From Caprella mutica (lineage: Eukaryota; Arthropoda; Malacostraca; Amphipoda; Caprellidae): DNA of 64,000 nucleotides. Positions 1 through 12,394 of the stretch are shown here, piece by piece. The notes under the pieces were generated by a model. It was not told the origin of the DNA, did no database searches, and saw nothing but the letters and a program-made list of their open reading frames with translations. How positions within the stretch are numbered: the stretch's first letter is position 1; each line of letters opens with the position of its first letter. Both the position numbers and the translations under genes were made by a program. The DNA is taken from the NCBI GenBank assembly GCA_947561585.1, contig CANNZV010002592.1, positions 136,311 to 200,310 on the forward strand. Reading direction: 5' to 3'.

Positions 1-726
1 CTTCCATGTAGAAAACTGCCAGGTGTAAAACTGCCAGGCGGAAAACTGCCAGGCGGAAAACTGCCGGAGCGTAAAACTACCAGGCGGAAAACTGCTAGAA
101 TGACTTCATTCTTTTTTACTTAGTTTACAAAACAAAAATTATTGTTATTTGTAGACAAATTTATTATTCGTTTTAATACATCATTATATAAATATAAAGT
201 ATAAAGTGTTGTATATATAAAGTGTTGCGTAATTGAGAAGGAGAATAAAATTGTAAATGTAATAAATATTGAACATTCATATTAGTTGATCAAACATTAA
301 CTTAATTCATTGTATAATTCAAAATGATATTACTGTGAGAATATCTATTTAGCTAGTAATCACAAATTAGTACACGCGGTTTTCAACGTTTGCTTCGGAA
401 CCAAATGCTATATTGCGAACATTAAAAACAAGAGACTATATATACGTAATTAAATGAGATTTTAAAAATTTGTGTGACTTAGCATGCATATATGTTAAAA
501 ATGGTAATTGTAATATCTTTGTGTGTACTTAAGTTTCGTTTACTGTGTGTTTAATAAGATAGCTTTGTTGAAATATTATTTTCCTTTGAATATTATGTAA
601 TCCAATATCTATATTGCTGTTCGGAGGGCGAACAGCTTTTTTTTTTAAATTAGAAAAATATCATTATGGACTAAAGTCAATAAATTGCCGGTCAGTTTTC
701 CGCCTGTCAGTTTTCCGTGTACGCTT
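1..726. mobile_element. Foldback-like element with terminal short-repeat arrays (left end cut by the window)
   Basis: Positions 1-100 are a tandem array of a unit of about 16-18 bp with the core AGGCGGAAAACTGCC, repeated about six times with small changes. Positions 686-724 carry the same unit in inverted orientation (CAGTTTTCCGCCTG, then CAGTTTTCCG). The roughly 580 bp between the arrays is AT-rich and has no usable ORF. The arrangement (inverted arrays of short direct repeats around a non-coding core) is that of foldback-type DNA transposons. It is non-autonomous, and I cannot assign a superfamily. The left boundary may lie outside the window, so its target duplication cannot be checked. 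Confidence 0.6.
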
Positions 727-727
727 T

Positions 728-905
728 TAGAGATGTCCCATGTATGTCTCTCTTCTGCAGTTATTCCATGTATTTTCTAAATGTGTTCCATGTCTCTTTT
801 ACAGATGTTCCATGTCTATAACAGATAGTTTCAATTTATGTTTTATAGATGTTCCAGGTTTCTTTCAGAGATATTCAATGTCTCTTTCAGAGATGTATTG
901 ACTGT
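728..905. repeat. Degenerate minisatellite based on TTCCATGTCTCTTTCAGAGA
   Basis: About five degenerate copies of a unit of roughly 30-40 bp. Each contains a form of AGATGTTCCATGTCTCTTT (for example near 730, 788, 806, 848 and 866-895). Unit lengths vary and some copies carry AT-rich spacers. The array starts directly beside the foldback element that ends near 726. No ORF runs through it. Confidence 0.5.
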
Positions 906-2744
906 CTCCATCACGATGGGTACTGAAACATTAATATTATGCTACATAATCAGTTATAATTTCAGGTAATAGAGAAGGTGTCACCCATTGAACTAAGCCT
1001 CTAAGGGTGAACTCATATTTAGAGTAGGGCTTTGGTATATTTTTATGAACATAACTCACTTTCCAAATGGTATAGTGTGCAAATGAGATGGGGTCTGCAG
1101 CATAATATCTTCCCTTCCCTGTTTCAGATTAACATTAACGCTTATGATTAAAATAAGACAAACCGTAAATAGTCATTAAGGAATGTGTAAAATAACTGAA
1201 TAATGAAGAAACTGCTGTAATTTTAGCCGCTATATTACTTCAACATTGCTCAATTTTTCTTTATTTCTTTCTTCAGTAACAATCTCGATTATTTTTCTGC
1301 TATTGTTTTAATTAAAGATCATTGAAACTCTGTCGCGCTACACATAAATATATTTCTGTATACACAATATATTCATGGTAGAGATTCTGTGTGAATAAGA
1401 AAATGTTACTGTGTGAGCCCATTGGACGTGTGATGTATGTCACCCTGAGTGTGATTAGCATCATCAAGTGACGAGCGTGAGAGCTACACAAACGCGGTGG
1501 TGTTATGCCAATGATCACCAAAGTGCGCAGATATTTAGTCGATAAGAAGGGATATGGTAATTTATCTCCTAGTTGATACATGGTGAGTCGAAAAGTATGT
1601 AAATTGAGTCTATTGATGATGAGAGAAGAAGTGTTGCTTATAAAATTTCTTGGAATATATGAACACACAAAATTGTTTAATAAATGAACTAATTAGCTTT
1701 ACTTAATAAAAACCATTATTGAACTAGCATGTTTTCCTCCTTTACCAACAAATTACCACTGCAAACTCATTCATTTCTACTGTTCTCTTCAGCTCTTTGC
1801 ACATGTACGTACATTCTAATGCCTGTCATTGTCCAAACCTTTGTATTTCGAATAAAAGTTAGATATGTTCAACCATCAAAAGCAAGACAAACGCAGCACC
1901 CGAGAACGAATAGTTTGCTCTCTTACTTTGATCATCCTTCTGAAAAAACGTTATCTTCTGAAGGAATCTTCTAATTAAGAAGGGGATCTTCTTATAAAAT
2001 TGAGAGGTGTTATTGTAAGTGAATTCATTTAGTAACTGTGTTTAACTGCAGAATACCATGCAGAGTCTTTCTTTCTCTCTTTACCTTCCTTAATAACTCC
2101 AGATTCTAACATTGAAACTTTAATCCATTTTTCTCTTTTCTTCATTAACATTCAGAGTTTCAAAGACAAACCTCGAAAATCACCCAAGTTCAACATTTCA
2201 ATTACTTTGCAACAGACTCATTCAAGAATAATTTCAACAAAATAATAGTTATTTATTATCAACTAACATTTTGTTATTAAATAACTATATAGCCACAGAA
2301 TAGAGACAATTTATAATTTATGATGGTAAACTAATGTAATTTATATTAAATACTGTAAATTCTACAAGATTATATGAGATTGTATTAGATGAAGTATAGA
2401 ATAGAAAATGAATAGATGACAATATGAAAGGTTAAATATGAATAGAAGTGATTTTACGACATTACCATACCCCCGGTACGTACAAAGGTATAAATTGGAA
2501 CTGAAATTGCCACATACTGAAAAGGCTATCGTTCAGAGCAAACCAGGATAGAAAAAGCTTATTGGAGCCAAGGCATCAAAAATAGTGAGCTTAGAATATA
2601 TCTTGGGGATAACAAGAAGGTGTGTCGCATATTAGTTTCAATTTACTCCCATTTTTGTTTTGAAATGTATTTGACTTGTTATCAAGAGAATAAGATCCCT
2701 TTTAATGTTCTATGGAAACAGAATTCACAGATTTGTCTCTTATC
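906..2744. other. Spacer without supported features
   Basis: AT-rich DNA. Short open frames of 81-118 codons occur on both strands (around 1312-1668 and 1729-1974). Their compositions look like chance frames and they carry no domain I recognise. The part at 1310-1560 is somewhat less AT-rich than its surroundings. Confidence 0.5.
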
Positions 2745-3359
2745 CCTTAATCCTAATGATTTTGACCTTCAGAAGGTATGGGAAAGTTTGACTATGTGTT
2801 TTAAAACACATAAGTCTTATTTACAAACCTATAGTACTTTCTTTTTTATAAGTTGGCAGTATATATACAAAACTAATGTTTATCAAATATCAAGTAAAAA
2901 TACTGAATATATAAGGAGAAATAAATACATAGGTGAGAGAGAGCAGAGTTGTGATTAAGTGGAGGGTGACTCAATCACAGTTCGTTGTGTTTGTGTTCTC
3001 CGTGAAAACGAAGGGATTGATGTGTGTAACCCAGTTTTTTTTACGTTGCCAAACGTCACATAATTGCAATGAATTCCCCAATTTACGTGATTTACGTTGA
3101 TTTACACCGATACGTAAACATTTTTTAAATTTTAAATACAAAAATATATTTGGTTTTATGTAGGATCAAATTTGAGAAAGGCCAATAAATTTATAGGAAT
3201 GACATGCAAGATATAAAGTTATTTAAAAAGGATGTGCTTAAAAATGGTTGTAGGTAAATTGCTTGAAAACAGTTGCTCGAAAAACAGTTGCTCGAATGAG
3301 CAAATGTTTGAATGGACGATTGGTCAAAACACAATTGCTCTAAAACAATTGCTCGAATA
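2745..3359 (+). mobile_element. Foldback-like element A: core shared with 18.2-18.8 kb, TTGCTCGAA end array
   Basis: The stretch of about 2757-3245 matches the reverse complement of about 18240-18755 along its length. Shared landmarks are the GGGAAAGTTTGACTATGTG block, a CAATCACAG block, the TTTACGTGAT and GATACGTAAA blocks, and GGAATGACATG. At 3255-3359 the homology stops and an array follows, with the unit AGTTGCTCGAAAAAC or CAATTGCTCTAAAA in about five copies. The array includes the segment TGAATGGACGATT, also seen beside the array at 6896. No matching left array is visible before 2757, so that end is lost or diverged. There is no coding capacity. Calling it a non-autonomous DNA element is inference from structure. 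Confidence 0.55.
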
Positions 3360-6300
3360 ATCAAAAATAATTTACCATAAATTAACTCATCATATAATTG
3401 AATTTATTATCATCATATCACAAATGAAATGAAGTGAAGTTTTTGTTAATATAAGACATATTTTCATTTGCAAGTAAACAATGCATGGCTGAGTTTGTTA
3501 CCAAATATTTCAGTTATGACGAAAAACTATTTTCCGCATTTTTAATGATATACATTATGAGCAGCTTATTACATCAAATTTTAATGAGAATCTTCCTGAG
3601 TGTAATAGTATTTATTGTAATTCGCACATCATTATAGAAGATAGAAAAAAAAGATGTGTAGGTATAGTAAAATAAAAAAAAAGACATGTTTGGTAAAATT
3701 TAATATCATAGATTTTATGATTGCTGAAGAAAAGTTTTGGAAATAGAAAGACACTAAGTAATGCAATATAGAATAAAATGTTTGATTCTGAGTAAGAAAG
3801 ATAAACCTAGGAAACGATGTACGAGCCACGTATAGCCTTCCTCTGCTCTCACAGAGAGAAATAAAAACGACTTTTATTATTTGGTATGACAGATAATGGT
3901 TAGGTACCGATACAATATCACAAGGAATTATGACATCAATACCTCCTATTATTACTATTAGTTATGATAGTGGACATTATTTCTGTAGTTTGCTGACGAT
4001 AACGCAATATATATTGCTTCTATATATCTCAACTTGGATCCTTTCAGTTTCAGATATTATATTTTTTTTGGAAAAATGTAGTCAATTTGATAAAAATGAT
4101 ATTATTAAATTGAAGTTTTATGATGTTGACAAAAGCTTGGACCTGCAGTATATTGCATTGAAAATAGTTACATTTTGATATATATTATTTCAGTTATTAG
4201 CAATTCTCTTGGGTCAAAAATTATTTCGATACGTTTACTATTCTTCAAAAGTACGCTTATTTTTTTACAGAAAAAAACACATAACTGTAATATATCAAAT
4301 GAGGTTAAACTTGCAGTACTTATTAAACTTGAATGGAAAAATAAATATATATAATAATTATTCGTTAAATTATCCATCATTAGATTAACTACCACTTTTG
4401 AATCAGTGAGTGTAGTTCATAACTTCATATTTGATGATCCTGACATTCAAGAACGTTTTTATACATTTAACATCATCAATGAAGACAATGCTGCAGTTTT
4501 TATTAGACCTATCTCCATCTCACTGACTGAATTATCATTGAAATCATTTTCAATCTATTCGTGGGATTTGAAAATCTTCATTCAAATAAAAGATGATAAT
4601 TTCTCTTTGAAAGGAAAATTCGTGGTTGAAATATGAGATGTGAAGAATAATGCGGTGAAATTTCATACACCTGAGAGTGACTGGAACTCTTGTTCTCTCA
4701 TGTTCTCTATGATGATTTGAAATGCTGTTTGTGGGAGAATTTCATAATTGCGACTACTTATAGTTTATTTTTTTTAACACAGTGCATTGTGTTATGAATT
4801 GTATAAGGAACTATGTATACTTCTCCAAGAGAGATTTCTTAAGTAAAATTATGGAGAGTTACAACGAAATTAGGTCCTAAATTTATGAATCAATTTGTTT
4901 CAGTAGGCAAAAATTTATTGACAATATATATTAACGTTATCTAAATCAAATCAAGATATATGAACATTCTATATTCTGTGTGTGTTACTTGGAGCAAATA
5001 TTACTCATAAACTATTGGACTTAGAGACATAAAATTTACAACAAACCAGAAAGTGATATAAAATTTATCGCGATAAAAGGATTTTCTGAAATTCAAATTC
5101 GTTTTCAAATCATTAACATTTGATTTATAATGAAAAAGATAGGAATTGATTTGACATTCTTTCCATGATGCTATCAGAGACTATCAAATAAAATATTTAG
5201 TTGACATTTTCTGGAATCCACCGTGCTATGTGCCTACAAAACGCTATTGAGTTGTTGAACGAAATTTGAAAGGGTAATTGAATTTAAAAAAAATGAAAAT
5301 ATAATTGAATAGATAGGAATTCAATCCAAATCTGAAAGTAATATATAGAATAAATAAAACCGTATTAAATGACTCTATGAAATTTATATTATATGAAAAA
5401 AATGTTCTACAAAAATAACTATGTTAACTTTTCAAATTCGAATAATTTTTTAAGATATAGCGGAAAATAGTCAATACAAAATAAATATCCATATATATTA
5501 TAATTTCTCCTGGTGAAAATCTACTAATTATTTTCTACTTATTATTTATAACGGTGAAAATATGAATTTTTTCTTTAAATAAGTGATATTCTAAAAATAT
5601 TCAATCAAAAAATTTGGAATATTGCCCTAACTTTATCAATTAATTTAAATATATGACTTTAACATATTGTACTATAACTAGTTTTATTTAACTAATATTA
5701 AATAGCCATGGAAATTAAAATAAAATTAATTTTGAATTTACTTATAATCATTACAAAACATCATTTAATTTAAATGTTATACAAAAATTTTAACATTCTT
5801 TTAGAATTCACTTATCACCGTAATTGAAAAAGTAAGGTTAACCTGACTGACAATATATCTATATTTTCGATAATTTAAGAAGTAAACTATATAATCGTTA
5901 CTATTTAACAGCTATTATGAATGGTATTTAACGACTTGAAAAATTAGGATGAAGATTCATTCATTGTAATCAGTTGGTTTCTGAAGTTTGCTCTATAACA
6001 GCTATTCTCTTATTCCTATCACAATGGCGTGGATAATGTTAAGTTCACGTGGTAAAGATATCATTATTTTAAAAAATCCTATTAATACTCAATGTAAGAT
6101 TGAAAACTATGAAATCCTTAATGAAATCATTGAACATATCATTGAACATATAGTCATATCTCGTCACGAAGTACTGTACAGGTGAAGAAAGTCGTACGCG
6201 AATTGCAAACAACAGTTAAGATGACTAAATTATAGTATTTAATTTAACCACACAGTATTATTTCAAACTAAACTACTGTCAAAATATATAACAGTGAAAT

Positions 6301-6511
6301 TTAAAAGAAAAGCTCTGTAATTATTTTAAGTAGAATCAAATTCATTTTATTTTTCAATTTCGTGGCTATTTTACATTGGTTAAGTAAAACTTGTCATAGT
6401 ACAATATGTTAAAGTTAAATTAAAACGTTTTGTATACATATATGTAAGTTGCATCTCACATTTTATACTTATAATTTACAATTCACCAATTTAAACCTAG
6501 AAATATATAAT
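3360..6511. other. AT-rich spacer with weak open frames
   Basis: No supported gene. Open frames at 3930-4178 and 4406-4636 (plus strand, 82 and 76 codons) lie close together but in different frames, with stops between. The first is rich in I, L, F and Y, as expected from AT-rich DNA, and I recognise no domain. Another frame at 5988-6185 is similar. The rest is poly-A/T-rich sequence with no clear repeats. Confidence 0.5.
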
Positions 6512-6976
6512 CCACCCTGGCAAAAATCCGCCTGGCAAAATTACGCCGAGCAAAATTCCTGTCACCGTCTAGGTTTAATGTTGGTTTCATTTTCCTCGTA
6601 TTATTCCAATGTACGTAGCTTCAAAGTAATCAAAAAATTCAATCGACATCTTCGCATAAATCTTCATAGGTGTTTAAATATCTTCAGGTGGTAATATGGA
6701 ACACAAAGATTAATTAAATTATTATATATCTTTCAAGTTTAATGCTTCAATAAACAATCATGAAATGTGCAGTGCAATAAACTTTATGAATACAACCATA
6801 CTATGCATGTACTATCACGTACATACATTAACTACATCATATCAAAAAAATAAAGGAAAACATTTCTGTCCCATTTAGATTAATTATATTGCGTTGAATG
6901 GACGATTTTCCGTTGACCAATTTTCCGTGGATTAATATTCCGTGGACGAGTTTTCCGTGGAGGAATTTTCAGTCAC
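6512..6976. mobile_element. Foldback-like element with two different end arrays
   Basis: The left array (6512-6566) has about three copies of CGCCTGGCAAAATT-like units. The right array (6896-6976) has about five copies of TTTTCCGTGGACGAA-like units ending in GGAATTTTCAGTCAC. The arrays face each other across about 330 bp of AT-rich DNA. On the reverse strand the left unit reads AATTTTGCCAGGCG, so the two ends share a TTTT + GC-rich layout but not the same words. The left unit is closer to the array at 1-100. I see no convincing target duplication. It is either a chimera of two elements or one element with diverged ends. Confidence 0.5.
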
Positions 6977-8695
6977 TGAGAATAAGAGATTCTCTACTTC
7001 AAGAGTTTATGAAATAGCCAATCAGCTCTTCTTTAAATATTACCTTAGTAATTTGATATATGAGTTCGAGTGAGAACTGTTGTAAAATGAACCATCAGTC
7101 CGATGTTCATCACGCGTTACTTTTTCTGAAAAATATAGGCAGTAAATGTAATGGTACACATTACTATACATACTAAAATTCTATTCAGAGAGCAGTTCTA
7201 TTCACAATTCTTCAATGTTAAATGTAAATAATTGAAATGCGTATCTAGTCTTGGTTGGACGTGAAATTTTTGATATTTTTATTTGATGATTATATTTTAT
7301 CAATTAGTCATAATTTTTAAAGTACTAAATTTAACAAATGCTCTAGGAATAAATAATAATTTAGCATTTTAAAAATATGTGACTATTCAAAGAAAAATAT
7401 TATAATGGAGTCTCCAAACATTATAAATGCCGGAAGTGGACTATATTTGATTTCCAACAGCCCCACAATAAATGTTCTTCACGATAACCCGTTGATGATT
7501 TTGTATGTTTTGTCTTCTCAGTACACACATTTTTATGATTTATGGATAGAAAAAAATTTGTTTGTAAGTTAAGTCTTACAAAAGTCTCACGACACTCGAA
7601 TTACTAAGACTTCTTTGTCTCTCTGAGATATTCCTCTATTTTCTTATTATTCTCTTCCTTGACTCTTCAAGTAAAAGAATGAATCTTGTGGTTGGTTGTA
7701 GAAGCTCCAAGAACTAAAAACAAATAGCGAGGGGCTCTGGAATTAGTTACCAGACTAACGAAATTCAATAATTAATCGCTATATTTGGATTTTTTGAAAA
7801 ATAGTCTTGTTATATTCCTTTGAGAAAATTTTGAATCGAAAATTTAAAACGAGAGACGTTTGATTATTAACGTTTTCAATTTATTAAAAACTTCCTTTCA
7901 TATTGGAAAACAGTAAATCAGATATTGTGATTAATTCCAGTATCTATATATTTATCTACAGCTATTATTATTTGAATAATATTATTCATAGCTATATGTA
8001 AAATGGGGTTGTAACTCGATATGTTCCTCAATAACTTAATTTACTTATTAAATCTCCAAGAATGTGAGCCATTACCTTCACTATTCTATTCCTAATAATA
8101 GCTCCAGTGGCTGCCTCAAATTTGTAAGTTTCATCCTTCAATATCTTTTCGAGATGAATAATTAATGTTGCTCTTTGATTTTTAAACTGTTTTAAAAATG
8201 TTTTTCGGAATAAATTTCAAATTATTTTGTATAAATACACACATATATTTACATCCCCCTAGTAGGCTTTTGTATGGAAACCACAAATACCGTTTTAGGC
8301 AAGAAACCGTTATATTAAAGAGAAACATCAAATTAAACTTCCTGTTCAAACTCCACTCAGCAGCTTACACGAGAATTTCGTGATGGTTTTTCAAATCTTA
8401 AAGTCATTTCATTTTTGTTTATTCGTAACTGGAGAGAGCTAAGCGAAATTAGAATTTCAAAATGAAATGACAAACTGAGTTTCTTAATGGAAATTTGGTT
8501 CAGAAATTGTTAATAAATCTGTTTACTGAATGATTGAATATCCTCAGGCTTCACAAATCTTTCAAGAATCAGGAGCTTAGATTGAATGAAGTGCAGATAA
8601 AATAATTGTATTCTTTGGTAAGATTTATTGATGTAAACTTTTCATGTTTCACATATCTAAAAATATGTATCTTTGTTAACACTTTTATAAAAATA
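6977..8695. other. Spacer without supported features
   Basis: AT-rich DNA with frequent stops in all frames. I see no repeat array, inverted repeat or recognisable coding relic. A 61-codon frame at 8198-8383 has no known motif. Confidence 0.5.
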
Positions 8696-8836
8696 TTAGG
8701 TAAGTTCCAAGTTATCGGACAATTCTATGACTTGGATAATACAGAGAAAAATATAAAAACAATAACAATATATCTCCGATACTTACCAATAAATTGCCAT
8801 GAACAAGTTGATCATTGGAAAAATTTGCCCTACTAG
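8696..8836. mobile_element. Short inverted-repeat element of the TAAGTTCCAAGTTATCGGAC family (degenerate)
   Basis: The left end reads GGTAAGTTCCAAGTTATCGG, matching the left ends at 46222, 30941 and 13163. About 140 bp downstream, the reverse complement of the right end (AGTAGGGCAAATTTTTCCAA) is a weak match to the same terminus. The interior is AT-rich and non-coding. The family is recognised by this shared end rather than by any gene. Its TA-flanked layout elsewhere suggests a Tc1/mariner-type MITE. Confidence 0.4.
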
Positions 8837-9339
8837 TTCCATAGTTCATGTTTCATATTGTTTTACCATTTAATCATCATATATAGTTTGCACGTCTATT
8901 TCGAAGGATTTCTGTAAAAAAATAATTAGTGAACCTTACATTTCACATCACAACATTCTTTAAAAGTATCAAAATATATATAATGAATATCAGTTGAATT
9001 AATTAGAATGAGATTGTAGATTAAAATAGAGCAGATGATAGATTGCTAGATATTGAAATATTTTATTCAATATGATTAAGACAGAACGAGATCAGATCTT
9101 GTTCATTGGACAGAAATAATTGCAGTTTAGATCTCGAAACCATTTCACTTACACGTCATATCACTTACACGTCATATCATATCCTTTTTCTGCATCAATG
9201 GAATTATTTCGATTTAATATCCACATCTTCCACACAATTATGCATAGAATTACATTAGTTACGTAGTAGAAATAAAATTCCCCACTCTCCGTTCATCAAC
9301 CAAATAGTCAGTCCACATGTATGTTTCATGTGCAATATG
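8837..9339. other. Spacer with one 16-bp tandem duplication
   Basis: AT-rich DNA. At 9145-9179 the 16-bp unit TCACTTACACGTCATA occurs twice in tandem. Nothing else is supported up to the Tc1 terminus at 9340. Confidence 0.5.
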
Positions 9340-10470
9340 CAGTAGTGGCCAAAATATAAGGGGAGGCAAGAATAATTTATCTAAATCTTTAATATCATAA
9401 GAAGTACAGAACACACAATATTGAAATTTTTCAAGTATTTTCATATAGAGCTCATATGTATTAGGATGAAATTTCAAAGCATTTGGACAAATATTCTATC
9501 AATAGTTCGATATTTCATCTCAAACGATAAATTTAGCTCTGGTCAAAAGTTAAGGGTAGCTATCATAAAATTTGAGGTATTTTCAGATAATGGCAATTAA
9601 CCTACTACTTTTTGAATAATTCTTTGATATATCACTTCAATACATCTTTTGCCACAAAATTATACTAATTTTGCACAATATGAAGGGGTTAATTTTCTTC
9701 CAGTCATCCTCAAGAAATATCCACAATTTCTCACATTGGTTGAGTTTCTTCTCTGAATAATGTCTGAGTACAGTCTCCGTCAATGCAAGAGATTTATATT
9801 ACCCTATGGAGGTCCTAAAAAGATTGTGCTACATAATTTGGCTCAACATAAGCAGTAGAGTTGTTGATTTCAAACCGAAGAATGGAAGACTTCAAAAAAT
9901 ATTGCAAAGAGAAAATAATGCTACTCTTCAAAGAAGCTTGCAAGATAGTTTCAACACTTCTTGACTAATTTCTAGTGAGATACGTGTCAAGACTGGTGAT
10001 ACGGTATCTCGGTTTACTATTTCCTTTCGACTTCAACAAGCTGGCTTGCAATCATTTGTCTCTGTATCGAAGCTTTTAATCTCTAAAATGAACCGGAAAG
10101 TGTTACATGTGTTTTGTCATGAAAAGGTCGTTTAGTCGATTTATCAGTGGTTGAAAGTAAATATCAGTGATGAAAGAAAGAATACTAAATATCTTCGGTT
10201 CTAATTGGAAAGTACGAATCAAACGTAAAGTAGGAGAAAGGTTAACTATTTCTCTTCAAGTAAGTTCGGAGGTGGTAGTGTGATGGTTTGAGGGATAATT
10301 TCTTCCACTGGACCTAGTCCCATTGTTCTTCTGCGCCGAGGAGTTATTGCATAAGTATAAAACTGATCTTTCGTCAACACAATCTCCTCTATCAACATGC
10401 AGCTGACCTTCAGCCACCAAATTTCATTCAGAACAACTCACCCTACTATTCAGAAAAAAAAGTTAGTCCA
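9340..10470 (+). pseudogene. Tc1-family transposon relic, copy A (3' part missing)
   Basis: The element starts with the terminus CAGTAGTGGCCAAAATATAA, the same terminus (inverted) as the Tc1 copy ending at 45494. The first 220 bp align with that copy throughout. A transposase relic follows from about 9780 to 10470, broken by many stops and frame changes. Its clearest part is a KVRIKRKVGER-like stretch followed by FGGGSVMV and IISSTGPSP, typical of the middle of the Tc1 catalytic domain. Downstream of the second catalytic Asp region (Asn here, in a QNNSPYYSE-like string), homology ends near 10470, so the C-terminus and right end are absent. The sequence at about 9705-9770 is an inverted copy of the transposase C-terminal coding region of the other copy, which means the terminal inverted repeats were long and reached into the ORF. 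It is not functional. Confidence 0.8.
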
Positions 10471-10731
10471 TACCTATACTCCCCCACCAAGAATAAACAC
10501 CAGATAGCTACTTTTGAGGATTCTCACTTTTACAATAGATCAATAGGTAAAACCTTCATAACATGGAAAGTGCATGACGTTTCAATCGTTCTTACTTCAT
10601 CTCGCTAATGCATTATTTCTAATGTTACTATTAGCAATTTTTATTATGTCTTCTAATTTAGAAAGAAAAATTTTCGAAGGTAAATATTCATATTGCCATA
10701 AAGTTTCAAAATATTCCTATATAACCCTATA

Positions 10732-11765
10732 GGGGAGAACCATGAGCATTCGGAAAGTATTTGTTAAAAACTGAATAATTCGTAAACTAATTCGAATTTT
10801 ACTATTTATAGATTTCTGTATTTAGATAAAACATCTTATTTCAATTTGAATACAGACTGTTTTACAATTTAAACCTTCATTCGAGAGATATAAGACAAAA
10901 TGTATGAGGGATTCAAATGTCCGAATTTTCATTCCTAGAGGGAGACTTCGGACAAGCTGTGAGAATGATTCGGACACTATAAAAATGGATAAAACAATGG
11001 ATATTTGAGTAATTAAACGATAGGATTGAATTTGGATCTACTAATTTAATTGAAATATACAATAATGACTTGTTATTCAAAGTAATAATTCATTGTATTT
11101 GAAATTTTATCATAATTGTAATGATTGAACATTTTCTCCAACAAAATATAGATAGTTTACGAATAATCACTGTGCAATTATCTTTATATTTAATAGCTAT
11201 ATATTAAAAACAAATAGTATAACTACTTCATTTTTCTTCTGGTATAACTATTTCATTTTTCTTGGAATTACACCAAAAGTTAGTAAATTACATTTCATCG
11301 AATATGTTATAATCCATAAGTTTAGATATTGCTACACCTCCAATTTCTGCTGCTTTTCTGATAGATAATACTTTTTGGAATTCATCAAATACTTTTAAAT
11401 ACTTTCTTTATTAGGGCCTCTATAACAGTTTAACTTTTATAATGAAAAGGCATGATTACGATCATCAATTTGTTAATTAAAGACACAAATAACAACAGTT
11501 GAAACTAATTATATGTATAAACGAATGCTATTTCAATTAAAATAATTAACTTCAAGTTCTGAATGTCCTTTTTAATAAGAATTACTTCAATAAATTGTAA
11601 TGGTGGGCTGAATTGTACACAGAGGGAAGGTTCGGACCCCGTCCGATCCAACCTCAACATAAGAGTCCGATTCATCCCAAATGACTCTTCAAAACTAAAA
11701 ACATCATCTTTTTTCTAATTTCATTTCTATTATTTTTTCAACACGCCATAATTATAAAATGTTTC
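10732..11765 (-). mobile_element. Pogo-like element, copy 1 (partial, inverted relative to copy 2)
   Basis: The end GGGGAGAACCATGAGCATTC at 10732 follows a TA and matches the ends of the element at 13255-15373. From there to about 11765 the sequence is the reverse complement of the 13500-15373 copy, without that copy's inserted 818-bp element. Within 11330-11460, on the minus strand, it keeps a broken version of the helix-turn-helix coding segment (MPFHY at the start, then a KAAEI-like stretch), with frameshifts. Homology is lost beyond about 11765, so this end is truncated. Because it lacks the insertion, it shows the empty site at which the TTAA element landed in copy 2. Confidence 0.75.
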
Positions 11766-11867
11766 ATTACATATAGGTTAGCTTTGGTACTGAATGTAAC
11801 CTCCTGGTGATACTAATTGATTTGGCATGAGCCTTCTAAACCAAATAAACATCGACTATTTCTTATC

Positions 11868-12128
11868 TTAAACTGTGATGATATCAGCAATTTCCCGCAT
11901 GTTTATCCGTGAATTTCTCACAAAAGTAAGTGTGACAATGAGTCGAATAATTTCTCCCTTGGAGTCCTCTTGAATGATATAGCAAACAAATTTGACTGTC
12001 GCCTGTTGAAATACTTGGCGAAGATCCTGATCGACGGTAAATGGCAATGTTGACTTAAGTAAATTTGGTAGAGCGTGCAGAGAACATTCTATGCAAACAT
12101 TTTTTAAATCAGAAATTCGTATTTTCAA
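11868..12128 (-). CDS. Unassigned 86-codon open frame next to the pogo-like relic
   Basis: An ATG-initiated frame with less extreme base composition than the surroundings. The residues are mixed and not low-complexity, including a QDLRQVFQQATVKFVCYI segment and a REIADIITV tail. It lies just beyond the truncated end of the pogo-like copy 1. The upstream reading in another frame begins MSDIDSFENTNF, so a frameshift near 12120 is possible. I considered a histone-fold protein (helix-like spacing, LP...LP, FV.YI) but the match is too weak to assign. It could be an exon fragment, a processed pseudogene or chance. Confidence 0.2.
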   Translation of the reverse strand: MKIRISDLKNVCIECSLHALPNLLKSTLPFTVDQDLRQVFQQATVKFVCYIIQEDSKGEIIRLIVTLTFVRNSRINMREIADIITV

Positions 12129-12394
12129 AGGAATCTATATCTGACATAATTTGGATTACTAAATAGAAAAGATAAATTAATATCATCAAAACATTTAAAA
12201 TATTTTTAACATTAGATGTGTAGGGGAAAATATAACGAAATAAAAGTATGTTCAAATGATTTCATAGGAGAATCTAATCAAATAATATAAACACTCGTAT
12301 TTTAGGTTACATTTTTCATACTCAAAACGATAATAAACAAAAAATCAAACTTGCATTAAAATGAAATCAATTCTAAGTTTGGAACAAGTATAAA

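Noticed and set aside
3930..4636. Two adjacent plus-strand frames that could look like a multi-exon membrane protein
   Set aside because: They are I/L/F/Y-rich as expected from AT-rich DNA, are in different frames, and have no splice sites or domain I could support.
11868..12128. Histone-fold protein fragment (POLE3/NF-YB-like)
   Set aside because: Only a loose LP...LP and FV.YI spacing fits. Key residues do not align well enough for an assignment.
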